Below, piece by piece: positions 15,461 to 23,400 of a stretch of DNA of 38,407 nucleotides; position 1 is the stretch's first letter, and every line of letters begins with the position of its first letter. Made by a program: the position numbers and the translations under genes. The stretch lies in NCBI GenBank assembly GCA_036652035.1, contig JAVVWR010000025.1, positions 1 through 38,407 on the forward strand, read 5' to 3'. Source of the DNA: JAEZVV01 sp036652035. Lineage in GTDB: Bacteria > Pseudomonadota > Gammaproteobacteria > Burkholderiales > Burkholderiaceae_F. Under the pieces are notes generated by a model. It was not told the origin of the DNA, made no database searches, and saw only the letters and a list, made by a program, of their open reading frames with translations.

Positions 15461-16203
15461 GTTCGCAGCCGGTGGCGAAAGCCCCCGCGAGCGGACCGCT
15501 TGCCCTGTGGTCTGGCCTGCCGCTCGCTCTGGTGCGTGGCGCTCTGGGTCTACTGCGGCCGTCGCGCCTGCTGGCTCTGCTCGCCGTGTTGGCGCTGGCG
15601 GCAGCGGCTCCCACGGCCGCCGCCTTGCTCGGCTGGGATACGGCGGTGGCCTGGGTGCAGGGCGATCTGCTGCGCAGCGCTCCCTTGGGCTGGTGGATGG
15701 AGCAGGCCGATAGCGTGGGACTGGGAGGCGTTCGGTCTTTTCTGGGGCCGGCGCTGATCGCCTTGCTCTGGCTGCCGGCGGTGCTGGGCCTGCTCGCGTG
15801 GCTGAACTCGGTGCTGCTCGCACGCTGGCTGTGGCAAGTCCCGTCCAGCCGGGGCGCGGTGGCGCGGGCTCTGCGTGGCTTGCTCAGTGTTCTCGTGTTC
15901 TGGGGGCTCTGGTTGTTGGCCTTGCCGCTGGCGATCCTTCCGTTTCTGGGGTGGATTGTCCCGGTGCTGTTGTGGGCGTGGCTGCTGGTGCGATTGGTTC
16001 TGGCCGACGCGCGCGCCGCGTTTGCCGTGCCGCGCTCGCGCCTGCTCGGGCCGGTCATGGCTGCCGCTTTGGTTTTGGCGGTGATTTCGATCGTGCCGCC
16101 GCTTGCGGTTCTGGTTCCGATGTGGCTCTGGCTTGCCGTGGGCCAATTGGCGCGCCGCTGGCGCGGCGCTGATGACGAGGAAGAAAAAAATGAACTTGGC
16201 TGA
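15421..16203 (+). CDS. EI24 domain-containing membrane protein
   Basis: A 260-residue hydrophobic protein with several membrane helices. Similarity to the EI24/CysZ family is suggested by the arrangement of long helices, a central amphipathic stretch (WWMEQADSVGLGGVRSFLGPALI) and the terminal PPLAVLVPMWLWLAVGQLARRW. The GTG at 15421 is supported by GGAG six bases upstream, although it lies inside the preceding gene. A later GTG at 15472 lacks a ribosome binding site. CysZ members carry sulfate, but most EI24 proteins in betaproteobacteria are uncharacterised and this one need not be a sulfate carrier. It overlaps the next gene by 14 bp. Confidence 0.75.
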   Translation: MAGSQTTDQSLRLSSQPVAKAPASGPLALWSGLPLALVRGALGLLRPSRLLALLAVLALAAAAPTAAALLGWDTAVAWVQGDLLRSAPLGWWMEQADSVGLGGVRSFLGPALIALLWLPAVLGLLAWLNSVLLARWLWQVPSSRGAVARALRGLLSVLVFWGLWLLALPLAILPFLGWIVPVLLWAWLLVRLVLADARAAFAVPRSRLLGPVMAAALVLAVISIVPPLAVLVPMWLWLAVGQLARRWRGADDEEEKNELG

Positions 16204-17014
16204 AGTTAAGCCTGACCTGCGCATCGGCTTGGTGATCGTGGGTGACGAGATTCTGTCCGGTAAGCGCCAGGACAAGCATCTGGCCAAGGTGATCGAGTTG
16301 CTGGGCGCACGCGGTCTGGCCTTGGCGTGGGCGCAGTACGCCGGTGACGATCGCGCCGCGCTGACCGAGCTGTATCGCCGCAGCTTGGCCTCGGGCGACG
16401 TGGTTTTTAGCTGCGGCGGAATTGGCGCGACGCCCGACGATCACACCCGGCAGGCCGCGGCGGCGGCGCTGGGCGTGCCGCTGCTGCTGCACCCGCAAGC
16501 GGCTCGCCTGATTGCCGAGCGCAGTGCCGAGATGGCGCGCGAAGGCAAGGGCTGCGCCGACATGAATTCAGCCGAGAACCGCCAGCGACTGAAGATGGGC
16601 GAGTTCCCCGCGGGCAGCGCCATCATCCCCAATCCCTTCAACCGGATCGCGGGCTTTTCGATCCGGAACCACTGGTTTGTTCCTGGTTTTCCGGTGATGG
16701 CCTGGCCGATGATCGAATGGGTGCTCGACACCCACTATCGCGATCACTTCCACCGCCACGCGATTGCCGAGCGATCGATGCTGGTGTTCGAGACGGCCGA
16801 GTCGCGCCTGACTCCGATCATGGAGGAGGTCGAAGCTGGCTTTGATCAGGTCCGGGCTTTTTCTCTGCCATCGGTGGGTGACGGCCGCGATGGCCGGCCC
16901 GCGCGCCGTCATGTCGAACTGGGCGTCAAAGGGCCGCCCGATCGGCTGGAAGCCGCGTTTGCCTTGATGGCCGAGCGAGTGGCCGCGCTCGGCGTTGAAA
17001 CCGCCGCCCTCTAA
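16190..17014 (+). CDS. Molybdopterin-binding domain protein (CinA/MoaB-like)
   Basis: A 274-residue cytoplasmic protein with an N-terminal MoCF/MoaB-like fold. GDEILSGKRQDKHL (about 19-32) and SCGGIGATPDDHT (about 75-87) are the characteristic molybdopterin-binding or nucleotide-binding blocks shared with CinA. The C-terminal CinA deamidase domain is absent, as in the short competence/damage-inducible protein A family. The ATG at 16190 follows GAGG and a run of A residues and begins family similarity. An in-frame ATG at 16172 is less likely. It overlaps the EI24 gene and ends the five-gene run. The actual function of the short form is unresolved. Confidence 0.85.
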   Translation: MNLAEVKPDLRIGLVIVGDEILSGKRQDKHLAKVIELLGARGLALAWAQYAGDDRAALTELYRRSLASGDVVFSCGGIGATPDDHTRQAAAAALGVPLLLHPQAARLIAERSAEMAREGKGCADMNSAENRQRLKMGEFPAGSAIIPNPFNRIAGFSIRNHWFVPGFPVMAWPMIEWVLDTHYRDHFHRHAIAERSMLVFETAESRLTPIMEEVEAGFDQVRAFSLPSVGDGRDGRPARRHVELGVKGPPDRLEAAFALMAERVAALGVETAAL

Positions 17015-17041
17015 AAAGAACCCGATCACTGAGGATCGGGT
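17013..17041 (-). terminator. Intrinsic terminator for the phasin gene
   Basis: An 8-bp stem ACCCGATC/GATCGGGT with a 6-base loop. Read on the minus strand it is followed by TTCTTTTT. It lies 110 bp beyond the phasin stop and overlaps the end of the convergent plus-strand operon. Confidence 0.8.
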
Positions 17042-17152
17042 CCGGAAAGCACCACCGGAGACAGAGCCGGTGTTGGGATGCGATTCAAACGGGTGACGCC
17101 AAGGAAACAGGCGTGCCTGGAGCTTGGCCGCTCCAGGATCCAGGTGCGGCGA

Positions 17153-17722
17153 TCAGGCCTTCTTGCTGCGCGGCGCGGCCTGGGCCGTTTCGGTTGCGGC
17201 CGCCGCCTTCATGGTCGCGTGGGTGGCCGCGGCGAGATTCGATTCGGCCGCTTCGACCACGTGCTTGGTGGCCTTGTTGAAGGTGTCGTAAGCGGTGTTG
17301 GCCGCCGCGACCGCGCTCTTGAACATCGCCACCGCAGGTTCGGAGCCGGCTGGAGCGCTTTTGGCGACGGCGTCAATCGCTTGTGCAAGCGTCTTATTGC
17401 CCTCGGCGATCTGCGATTCGACGATACGAGAGACTTCCATGCTCGCGCCATTGGTAATGCCGTAGACCGTGCGCGAATAGCTCACCAGCTTTTCGATCGA
17501 GGGCTGAGCCAACGAGCCCGAGAGCGCCAGAAACTCCTGCGCGTCTTTCGCACTCATCAAGGCCTGGGCCTTCTCGACCGATTCCTCGACAGAGGCCTTG
17601 GCCGTGGCCATGTTCAGTTCAACCAGGCGCTCGGTTGCATTGAACATCGTCTGCGACAGGGCGAAGAAGGCGTCCATCTGGCCTTTCTGCATTTCGGTCA
17701 ATTGCGCGGGCGTGACGGTCAT
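17153..17722 (-). CDS. Phasin family protein
   Basis: A 189-residue, Ala-rich, mostly helical protein of the phasin family. Phasins coat polyhydroxyalkanoate granules and control their size and number. Recognisable features are the N-terminal MTVTPAQLTEMQKGQMDAFFALSQTMFNATERLVELN, the central region (MSAKDAQEFLAL, SYSRTVYGI), and the Lys/Ala-rich tail ending PRSKKA. The ATG at 17722 is preferred because AGGGAG lies about eight bases upstream. The frame is open 42 bp earlier. It is monocistronic, with its own terminator and a possible PhaR-like site upstream. No PHA synthase is in this window. Confidence 0.93.
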   Translation of the reverse strand: MTVTPAQLTEMQKGQMDAFFALSQTMFNATERLVELNMATAKASVEESVEKAQALMSAKDAQEFLALSGSLAQPSIEKLVSYSRTVYGITNGASMEVSRIVESQIAEGNKTLAQAIDAVAKSAPAGSEPAVAMFKSAVAAANTAYDTFNKATKHVVEAAESNLAAATHATMKAAAATETAQAAPRSKKA

Positions 17723-17771
17723 GGTGGACTCCCTGGATAAACGGTTTTCAACCGGGTTTTTCAAGGCGCGA

Positions 17772-17786
17772 TGTTGCGCCGCACAA
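17772..17786. promoter_or_regulatory. Imperfect palindrome upstream of the phasin gene, possible PhaR site
   Basis: On the phasin strand TTGTGCGGCGCAACA contains TGC-N3-GCA with partly symmetric flanks. PhaR, the repressor of phasin genes, is known to prefer TGC-rich inverted sequences. The site lies about 50 bp upstream of the phasin ATG, a suitable operator position. The match is short and the assignment tentative. Confidence 0.3.
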
Positions 17787-17787
17787 A

Positions 17788-18113
17788 TTCATTGTGTATT
17801 TGGCCATAGGCGTCGTCAAGCGATTTTTTGTGGCGTTGCAACAGCAGAAGGTCCCGTCGTGATCGCCAGGCGGCAGCGCGCGCCAGCCCGGCTGCGTCTG
17901 GCCCGCGTTTCACGGGCGAGACCGCGGGGTGGAACGCGCCGCCTACAATGAGAAACACCTTGTTTCGACTTCCCTCCACTCTGCAGGCGACGGCTCCTGT
18001 GACGGCAACTTCGAACCACCGCAGTGTCTTGTTCCGGCGTTTCGGTGGCCGCTCTCGCAGACTTGCCGTCATCGGCTTGGCCGGGCCCTGGGCCGCCGGG
18101 CCGGAGCACTCGA
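17788..18113. other. Intergenic region between divergent phasin and EamA genes
   Basis: About 325 bp that must hold the promoters of both flanking genes. Minus-strand translation of 17761-17870 looks faintly protein-like (KSLDDAYGQIHNEFVRRN), but I recognise no family and no start signal. No other structure is evident. Confidence 0.4.
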
Positions 18114-18995
18114 TTGTCTGAATCCAAGGGGCGTTGGCTGGCAGTGATTCCTGTGGCCTTCGTGCTGATCTGGAGCACGGGCTTCATCGTTGCCAAGCTT
18201 GCGGTTCCGCACGCGCCGCCGCTCACCTTTCTCCTGCTTCGATTTGCCGGTGTGATGGCCGTGCTTCTGCCTGTGGCCATCGTGATGGCCGCGCCCTGGC
18301 CGCGCGGTGCCGTGGCCTGGGGGCGGGTTGTCGTCGCCGGCATCCTGCTGCAAGCGATCTATCTGGGCGGGGTGTGGGCTGCGATCGCGCTGGGCATGCC
18401 GGCGGGAGTGTCGGCGCTGATCGTCGGCGCGCAGCCGCTCCTGACCGCGGTGTTTGCTGCCAGCGTTGGCGAGCGGGTTGGGCCGCGTCACTGGGCCGGG
18501 CTGCTGCTGGGGTTTGGCGGCATCGCCCTGGTGCTGTCGGATCGGCTCACGCTCTCGGGCGCCGGCCCGTTGGCGCTCGCGGTCAATCTGCTGGCGCTGC
18601 TTGGTATTACCGCCGGCACACTGTGGCAGAAACGTCATGGCGCCGCGGTCGATCTTCGCACCGGAACGCTGATCCAGTTTGCAGCCTCCTTCGTGGTGTT
18701 GCTGCCATTCGCTCTGGCTTTCGAGACACCGCGCATCGAGTTTGTATGGGAGTTTTGGCTGGCGCTGGCCTGGTCGGTGTTTGCTTTGTCGATCGTGGCG
18801 ATCTTTCTGCTGCTCTTGATGATCCGCCGCGGCCGCGCCACGCAAGTGGCGAGCTATATGTATCTGACGCCGCCGACCACCGCGCTGATGGCCTGGCTGG
18901 CTTTCGACGAAAAGCTCGGGCTGGCGGCCTGGGCCGGTATTGCTCTGACCATGGCCGGCGTGGCGCTGGTCGTTCGCCCCAGGAAGACCTCATGA
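18114..18995 (+). CDS. EamA/DMT-superfamily transporter
   Basis: A 293-residue permease of the drug/metabolite transporter superfamily, with ten predicted helices arranged as two EamA repeats. The first starts FVLIWSTGFIVAKLAVPHAPPLTFLLLRF. The second ends SYMYLTPPTTALMAWLAFDEKL, a family hallmark. A TTG at 18114 is chosen as start because GGAG lies seven bases upstream and the protein then begins just before the first helix. The open frame extends further upstream without signal. It overlaps the nitroreductase gene by 4 bp (ATGA), so the two are co-translated. Likely an exporter of amino acids or metabolites; substrate unknown. Confidence 0.88.
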   Translation: MSESKGRWLAVIPVAFVLIWSTGFIVAKLAVPHAPPLTFLLLRFAGVMAVLLPVAIVMAAPWPRGAVAWGRVVVAGILLQAIYLGGVWAAIALGMPAGVSALIVGAQPLLTAVFAASVGERVGPRHWAGLLLGFGGIALVLSDRLTLSGAGPLALAVNLLALLGITAGTLWQKRHGAAVDLRTGTLIQFAASFVVLLPFALAFETPRIEFVWEFWLALAWSVFALSIVAIFLLLLMIRRGRATQVASYMYLTPPTTALMAWLAFDEKLGLAAWAGIALTMAGVALVVRPRKTS

Positions 18996-19705
18996 TCAGT
19001 TCCACCATGGCCGCTGATGTCGCCGCCGCCGAAGCGGTGGATGCCGCGATCACCTCGCGCCGATCGATCCGGGCCTATCTGCCGACGCCCGTGCCGCGCG
19101 CGACGATCGAGCAGATTCTGGCGGTGGCCAGTCGGGCGCCGTCGGGCACCAATACGCAGCCGTGGCAGGTCACGGTGCTGACCGGCGCGGCGCTGGCGCG
19201 CCTGTCGGACGCGATTCTTGCCGCTTACAACAATCCGGACGAACGCGCTCGCCATGTCGAGGAATATGCCTACTACCCGACCCAGTGGGCCGAGCCTTAT
19301 CTGGCGCGCCGGCGCAAGGTCGGCTGGGAGCTTTATGGGCTTCTGGGTCTGGGCCGCGACGACAAGGCCGGGATGCACGCGCAGCACGGCCGCAATTACG
19401 TCTTCTTCGACGCGCCCGTGGGATTGATCTTCACCATCGATCGCGCGATGGCGCAGGGCAGCTGGCTCGATTACGGCATGTTCCTCGAGGCGATCATGGT
19501 CGCGGCCCGCGCCCGTGGGCTCGACACCTGCGCCCAGGCCGCTTTCACCCCGTTTCATCGAGTGATTGCAAGCGAACTCGAACTGTCGCCCGAGCGGATG
19601 GTGGTATGCGGCATGGCGCTGGGTTGGGCCGATATGAGCCGGATTGAAAACAGCTTGGTCACCGAACGCGAACCGGTGGAATCGTTCGCGCAGTTCCTGG
19701 AGTAG
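18992..19705 (+). CDS. Nitroreductase family protein
   Basis: A 237-residue flavin (FMN) oxidoreductase. It has the N-terminal SRRSIRAYLPTPVPRATIEQIL segment and the FMN phosphate-binding SRAPSGTNTQPWQV, both typical of the nitroreductase fold. MVVCGMALGWAD near the C-terminus is the second conserved block. Such enzymes use NAD(P)H to reduce quinones, nitroaromatics or enones, usually as dimers. AGGAAG precedes the ATG at 18992, which overlaps the stop of the EamA gene. The dehydrogenase gene follows after 2 bp, so the three form an operon. Natural substrate not deducible. Confidence 0.92.
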   Translation: MISSTMAADVAAAEAVDAAITSRRSIRAYLPTPVPRATIEQILAVASRAPSGTNTQPWQVTVLTGAALARLSDAILAAYNNPDERARHVEEYAYYPTQWAEPYLARRRKVGWELYGLLGLGRDDKAGMHAQHGRNYVFFDAPVGLIFTIDRAMAQGSWLDYGMFLEAIMVAARARGLDTCAQAAFTPFHRVIASELELSPERMVVCGMALGWADMSRIENSLVTEREPVESFAQFLE

Positions 19706-19707
19706 CG

Positions 19708-20796
19708 ATGTTGCGGATTGCAGTGATTGCCGGCGATGGCATTGGCAAGGAAGTGATGCCCGAAGGTGTGCGTGCGCTCGATGCGGCGGCGCGCGCCTTT
19801 GGCATTGAGATGGCGTTTGACCACTTCGACTTCGCGTGCTGCGACTGGTATGCGCGGCACGGCGAGATGATGCCGGCTGACTGGAAAGACCAGATCGGCG
19901 GCCATGACGCGATTCTGTTTGGCGCGGCGGGTTGGCCGGCGCGGGTGCCTGACCACGTTTCGCTATGGGGCTCGCTCTTGAAATTCCGGCGCGAGTTCGA
20001 TCAGTACATCAACCTGCGGCCGTGCCGGCTGATGCCCGGAATCCGCTCGCCGCTGGTCGATCGCCAAGGTCGCGCGCGGGCGCCGGGGGAGATTGACTTC
20101 TGGGTGGTGCGCGAGAACACCGAGGGTGAATACAGCAGCGTCGGCGGCCGCATGTTCGAAGGCACCGAGCGCGAGATCGTGATCCAGGACACGGTGATGA
20201 CCCGCACGGGCGTCGACCGCGTGCTCAAGTTCGCGTTCGAGTTGGCCCATTCGCGCCCCAAGCGACACCTCAGCTCGGCGACCAAGAGCAATGGCATCGC
20301 TGTCACCATGCCGTACTGGGACGAGCGCTGCGAACGGATGGCAGCGAACTACCCGGCGGTCAAGGCCGACAAGTTTCACATCGACATCCTGACGGCCCAC
20401 TTTGTCCAACGCCCCGAGTTCTTCGACGTGGTGGTCGGCAGCAACCTGTTTGGCGACATCCTTTCCGACCTCGGCCCGGCCTGCACCGGGACGATCGCGA
20501 TCGCGCCCTCGGCCAACCTCAACCCCGAGCGCAAGTTTCCTTCGCTGTTCGAGCCCGTGCATGGCTCCGCGCCCGACATTGCCGGCCAGGGCTTGGCCAA
20601 TCCGATCGGCCAGATCTGGAGCGCGGCGATGATGCTCGACTGGCTCGGCCACGCCGATGCGGGCGCGGCGGTGCTGCGGGCGATCGAAGATGTGCTTGCC
20701 GCCGGCCCCGCGCAGGCGCCGCTCACGCGCGACATGGGCGGCACGGGCAACACGGCCGATCTGGGCCGCGCGATTGCCGCTGCGGTCCATGCCTGA
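19708..20796 (+). CDS. dmlA: D-malate / tartrate dehydrogenase (decarboxylating)
   Basis: A 362-residue NAD-dependent beta-decarboxylating dehydrogenase closely resembling E. coli DmlA (YeaU) and the TtuC tartrate dehydrogenases. Conserved elements are GDGIGKEVMPEG, LWGSLLKFRREFDQYINLRP (substrate loop), ENTEGEYSSVGG with Y142, ATKSNG with K193, the metal-site aspartates near D226, D250 and D254 (NLFGDILSDLG), and the NAD loop LFEPVHGSAPDIAG. It converts D-malate to pyruvate and CO2, and many family members also act on tartrate or isopropylmalate. GGAG lies nine bases before the ATG. It follows the nitroreductase gene by 2 bp and precedes dcuC, fitting C4-dicarboxylate use. Confidence 0.92.
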   Translation: MLRIAVIAGDGIGKEVMPEGVRALDAAARAFGIEMAFDHFDFACCDWYARHGEMMPADWKDQIGGHDAILFGAAGWPARVPDHVSLWGSLLKFRREFDQYINLRPCRLMPGIRSPLVDRQGRARAPGEIDFWVVRENTEGEYSSVGGRMFEGTEREIVIQDTVMTRTGVDRVLKFAFELAHSRPKRHLSSATKSNGIAVTMPYWDERCERMAANYPAVKADKFHIDILTAHFVQRPEFFDVVVGSNLFGDILSDLGPACTGTIAIAPSANLNPERKFPSLFEPVHGSAPDIAGQGLANPIGQIWSAAMMLDWLGHADAGAAVLRAIEDVLAAGPAQAPLTRDMGGTGNTADLGRAIAAAVHA

Positions 20797-20908
20797 GCGG
20801 CTGCGATAGAGCAACAGTTACCCGTCGCGGGCGCGGTGCGCCCGGCGCCGCGGTGGCGGGCTCCTAGCATCGGATCAGCAGCGCCAACCGGCGTGCGCAG
20901 GAGAACCC

Positions 20909-22222
20909 ATGTCCCCCTTGATTGCTGATCTGCTTGCGCTGGCGGTTGTCATCGCGACCTTTGCCTTCATCATCCGTGGCGCCGAAGTGCGGCTGGCTCT
21001 GCTCGCGGGCGGCGCCGTTCTGGCGGCCTTGTCGATGAAACCGGAGGCCTGGTTCGAGGCCTTTTCGCGCGCCATGACCCAGGCCGGTTTGATCACCGTG
21101 ATCCTGCCCGCAATCGGTTTCACCGCGGTGATCAAGCTCGCCGGCTGCGATCAGGAGTTGGTGCGTCTGGTGGTACGGCCGCTGCTCAGGCTGCGCGGTT
21201 TCATCATCCCGGTGGCGATGCTGGCGACCGTGATCCTTTCGACCGCGATCACCAGCGCGGCCGGTGTCACCGCGGCGGTCGGCGTGGTCTTGATCCCCGC
21301 CATGATGGCGCTGGGCGTTCACCCGGCGATGGCGGCCGCAGCCGTGTTTGCCGGTACCTGGGGGGGGGCTTTTTCGCCCGGTTCGCCGCACGGCGCCTTG
21401 ATTTCGAAAATCTCCGGCGTGCCGGTGATCGAGGTCATCGTCACCCATCTGCCAGCCTCGGTGCCGGCTGCGCTGACGGTGGCGGCCGTGCTGTATTTCC
21501 AGGCCAAGTTGCGCCGTGAAGACGCGGGCTGGACCCCGGCGCGTGCCGGCGCCACGCCTGAGATCGCGCCCACGCTCAAGGCCGGCGATACCGCGCCGGC
21601 CAACCTGCTCAAGGCCGCGATGCCGATCCTGCCGCTCGCGCTGCTGCTCTTGACGGTGCCGCAGTTTGGCCTGACCACGGCCTGGCTGCCCAAGGGGTTG
21701 ACGGTCTTGCAGGCGATGGTGATCGGCACCGTGCTGACCGCGATCGTCGGCATGCTCTCGCCCACCGCCGTGACCAAGAAGTTCTTTGAAGGCATGGGCG
21801 AGTCCTACGGCAGCGTGATGGGCATCATCATCGCCGCCGGCGTCTTCGTCGGCGGCCTGTCGGCGATTGGTGCGATCGACAGCCTGATCGAGATGCTCAA
21901 GGAAACCCAGGCCGCGGCGCCGCTGGCGGCGATGTTCGGCACGTTTCTGGTGGCGGTCTTGTCGGGCTCGGGCGACGCGGCCGCGCTCGCCTTCAACGAG
22001 GCGGTTCTGCCCTACGCCGCGCAGCTTGGCATGAGTCAGGCCGAACTCGGATCGATCGCCTGGTTGGGCGGGGGGCTAGGGAGATCCATGTCGCCGGTGG
22101 CGGCCGCGTGTGCGATTGCTGCGGGCTATGCTGGCGTCAATGTGTTCGACATTGCCCGCCGTAACGCACTGCCCATGCTGTGCGCTGCCGTGGTCGCGGT
22201 TGTGATTCTCGGTTTCCTGTAA
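20909..22222 (+). CDS. dcuC: DcuC-family C4-dicarboxylate transporter
   Basis: A 437-residue polytopic carrier (about 11-12 helices) of the DcuC/SLC13-like group, which transports fumarate, succinate, malate or aspartate. Recognised from AGGAVLAALSMKPEAWFEAFSRAMTQAGLITVILPAIGF, the first conserved loop STAITSAAGVTAAVGVVLIPAMMALG, FAGTWGGAFSPGSPHG, and GSGDAAALAFNEAVLP with LGRSMSPVAAACAIAAGY in the second half. A good AGGAGA ribosome binding site precedes the ATG. The peptidase E gene follows 12 bp later, so the pair is likely an operon. Confidence 0.92.
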   Translation: MSPLIADLLALAVVIATFAFIIRGAEVRLALLAGGAVLAALSMKPEAWFEAFSRAMTQAGLITVILPAIGFTAVIKLAGCDQELVRLVVRPLLRLRGFIIPVAMLATVILSTAITSAAGVTAAVGVVLIPAMMALGVHPAMAAAAVFAGTWGGAFSPGSPHGALISKISGVPVIEVIVTHLPASVPAALTVAAVLYFQAKLRREDAGWTPARAGATPEIAPTLKAGDTAPANLLKAAMPILPLALLLLTVPQFGLTTAWLPKGLTVLQAMVIGTVLTAIVGMLSPTAVTKKFFEGMGESYGSVMGIIIAAGVFVGGLSAIGAIDSLIEMLKETQAAAPLAAMFGTFLVAVLSGSGDAAALAFNEAVLPYAAQLGMSQAELGSIAWLGGGLGRSMSPVAAACAIAAGYAGVNVFDIARRNALPMLCAAVVAVVILGFL

Positions 22223-22234
22223 TTCGGAGGTTTC

Positions 22235-22951
22235 ATGCGTCTGTTGCTGTTGTCCAATTCCAAGCGAGAAGGCTCGGGCTATCTCGAATGGGCTTTGCCC
22301 CATCTGTCCGATTTTTTCAAGCCCGCGGTCAGCAAGATCCTGTTCGTTCCGTTCGCCGGCGCGACGTTCGGCCCTGACGAATACGTCGAGAAGGTGCGCC
22401 CGGCGTTCGCCCAGCTCGGGATCGAGGTCGAAGGCGTTCACGCTGCCGCCGACCCGGTCGCGGCCGTGATGGCGGCGCAGGCGGTGGTGGTGGGCGGCGG
22501 TAGCACCTGGAAGCTGTTGCGCGATGTGCGCCAGCTGCGTCTGCTGCGAGCGATCCGTCAGCGTGCTTATGAAGGTATGCCGTACGCGGGCTGGAGCGCG
22601 GGGGCCAACCTGGCTTGCCCGAGCATCATGACCACCAACGACATGCCGATCTGCGATCCGGGCGGCTTCGATGCGCTGGGCCTGGTGCCTTTCCAGATCA
22701 ATCCGCATTACCTGCACGGCAACCCGCCGGGTTTCAAGGGCGAGACTCGCGAGGAGCGTATCAACGAGTTTGGCGCCCTCAATCCCAAGACCTGGGTCGC
22801 CGGTCTGCGCGAGTGCACCGGTTTCCGTGTCGAAGGCAAGGCGCTGTCGCTGTTGGGCGATGGCGGCAGCTGCCGCATTTTCCGTCACGGTCAGGAGCCG
22901 GTTGAAATCGACGCAGGCGCTTCGGTTCAGTTCCTGATGGACGAGGTCTGA
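22235..22951 (+). CDS. pepE: Dipeptidase E (alpha-aspartyl dipeptidase)
   Basis: A 238-residue cytoplasmic serine peptidase of family S51 that cleaves N-terminal Asp dipeptides (Asp-X), so yielding aspartate. The nucleophile is S121 in GWSAGAN, with the His in INPH158Y; both match Salmonella PepE S120 and H157 with a one-residue offset. The glycine-rich VVVGGGSTWKLL and the substrate-site region MTTNDMPI are also typical. CGGAGG lies just before the ATG. It follows dcuC directly, so aspartate or fumarate exchange may be linked to dipeptide hydrolysis. It ends in a strong terminator. Confidence 0.94.
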   Translation: MRLLLLSNSKREGSGYLEWALPHLSDFFKPAVSKILFVPFAGATFGPDEYVEKVRPAFAQLGIEVEGVHAAADPVAAVMAAQAVVVGGGSTWKLLRDVRQLRLLRAIRQRAYEGMPYAGWSAGANLACPSIMTTNDMPICDPGGFDALGLVPFQINPHYLHGNPPGFKGETREERINEFGALNPKTWVAGLRECTGFRVEGKALSLLGDGGSCRIFRHGQEPVEIDAGASVQFLMDEV

Positions 22952-22989
22952 TCCCAGCCGCAGCGTCGACTGCGGCGCTGGCCAGTCAA

Positions 22990-23019
22990 CAGGGCGCGAT
23001 TTCGCGCCCTGTTTTTTTT
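22990..23019 (+). terminator. Intrinsic terminator after pepE
   Basis: A 9-bp perfect stem CAGGGCGCG/CGCGCCCTG, loop ATTT, then eight Ts. It ends the dcuC-pepE transcript. Confidence 0.95.
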
Positions 23020-23337
23020 GTGGCGAGGTCTGATCCGGCCGGCCTATGCCATCGGCATTACGGCAAGCGCGTGGGCACGATCGTCGGTAGCGGCTTTGCC
23101 GCTGGCGGGCGCGGGTGTAGACGATCTCGTTCGTGTCGCGCGGAAGATTGGCGTGTTGTCCGGGTCGGTGGCGAGGGCGCGGTTCGCACTGGCCTTCGCG
23201 GCCCAAACCAGCAGCACGATTCGATTCCTGCGCTCTCCTGGAATGGGAAATATCTAGCGAAAACCCTCAAATAAGAGGTCGTGGAACACGGTTTTAGAGG
23301 TGATGCGCGAAAGTGTTTTTGTGGGTTTTTGTGTAGA
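23020..23337. other. Noncoding region upstream of the Bug gene
   Basis: About 320 bp with no convincing gene. A 13-bp sequence (CGAGGTCTGATCC) from the end of pepE (22943-22955) recurs at 23025-23037, suggesting a small local duplication across the terminator. The distal part is more AT-rich and probably regulatory. Confidence 0.4.
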
Positions 23338-23343
23338 TAGAAT
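23338..23343 (+). promoter_or_regulatory. Possible -10 element (TAGAAT) for the Bug gene
   Basis: TAGAAT lies 57 bp before the ATG at 23401, in an AT-richer patch. A T-rich stretch occupies the -35 position but matches the consensus poorly. Confidence 0.35.
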
Positions 23344-23400
23344 CCCGTATTGAGCAGGCCATCAGAGTCCGGCTGCGTCACTCGAAATCAGGAGATACCC

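Noticed and set aside
17761..18072. A 103-codon minus-strand frame between the phasin and EamA genes
   Set aside because: Only its end (KSLDDAYGQIHNEFVRRN) looks protein-like. No start signal, family or conserved length, and it occupies the promoter region of the phasin gene.
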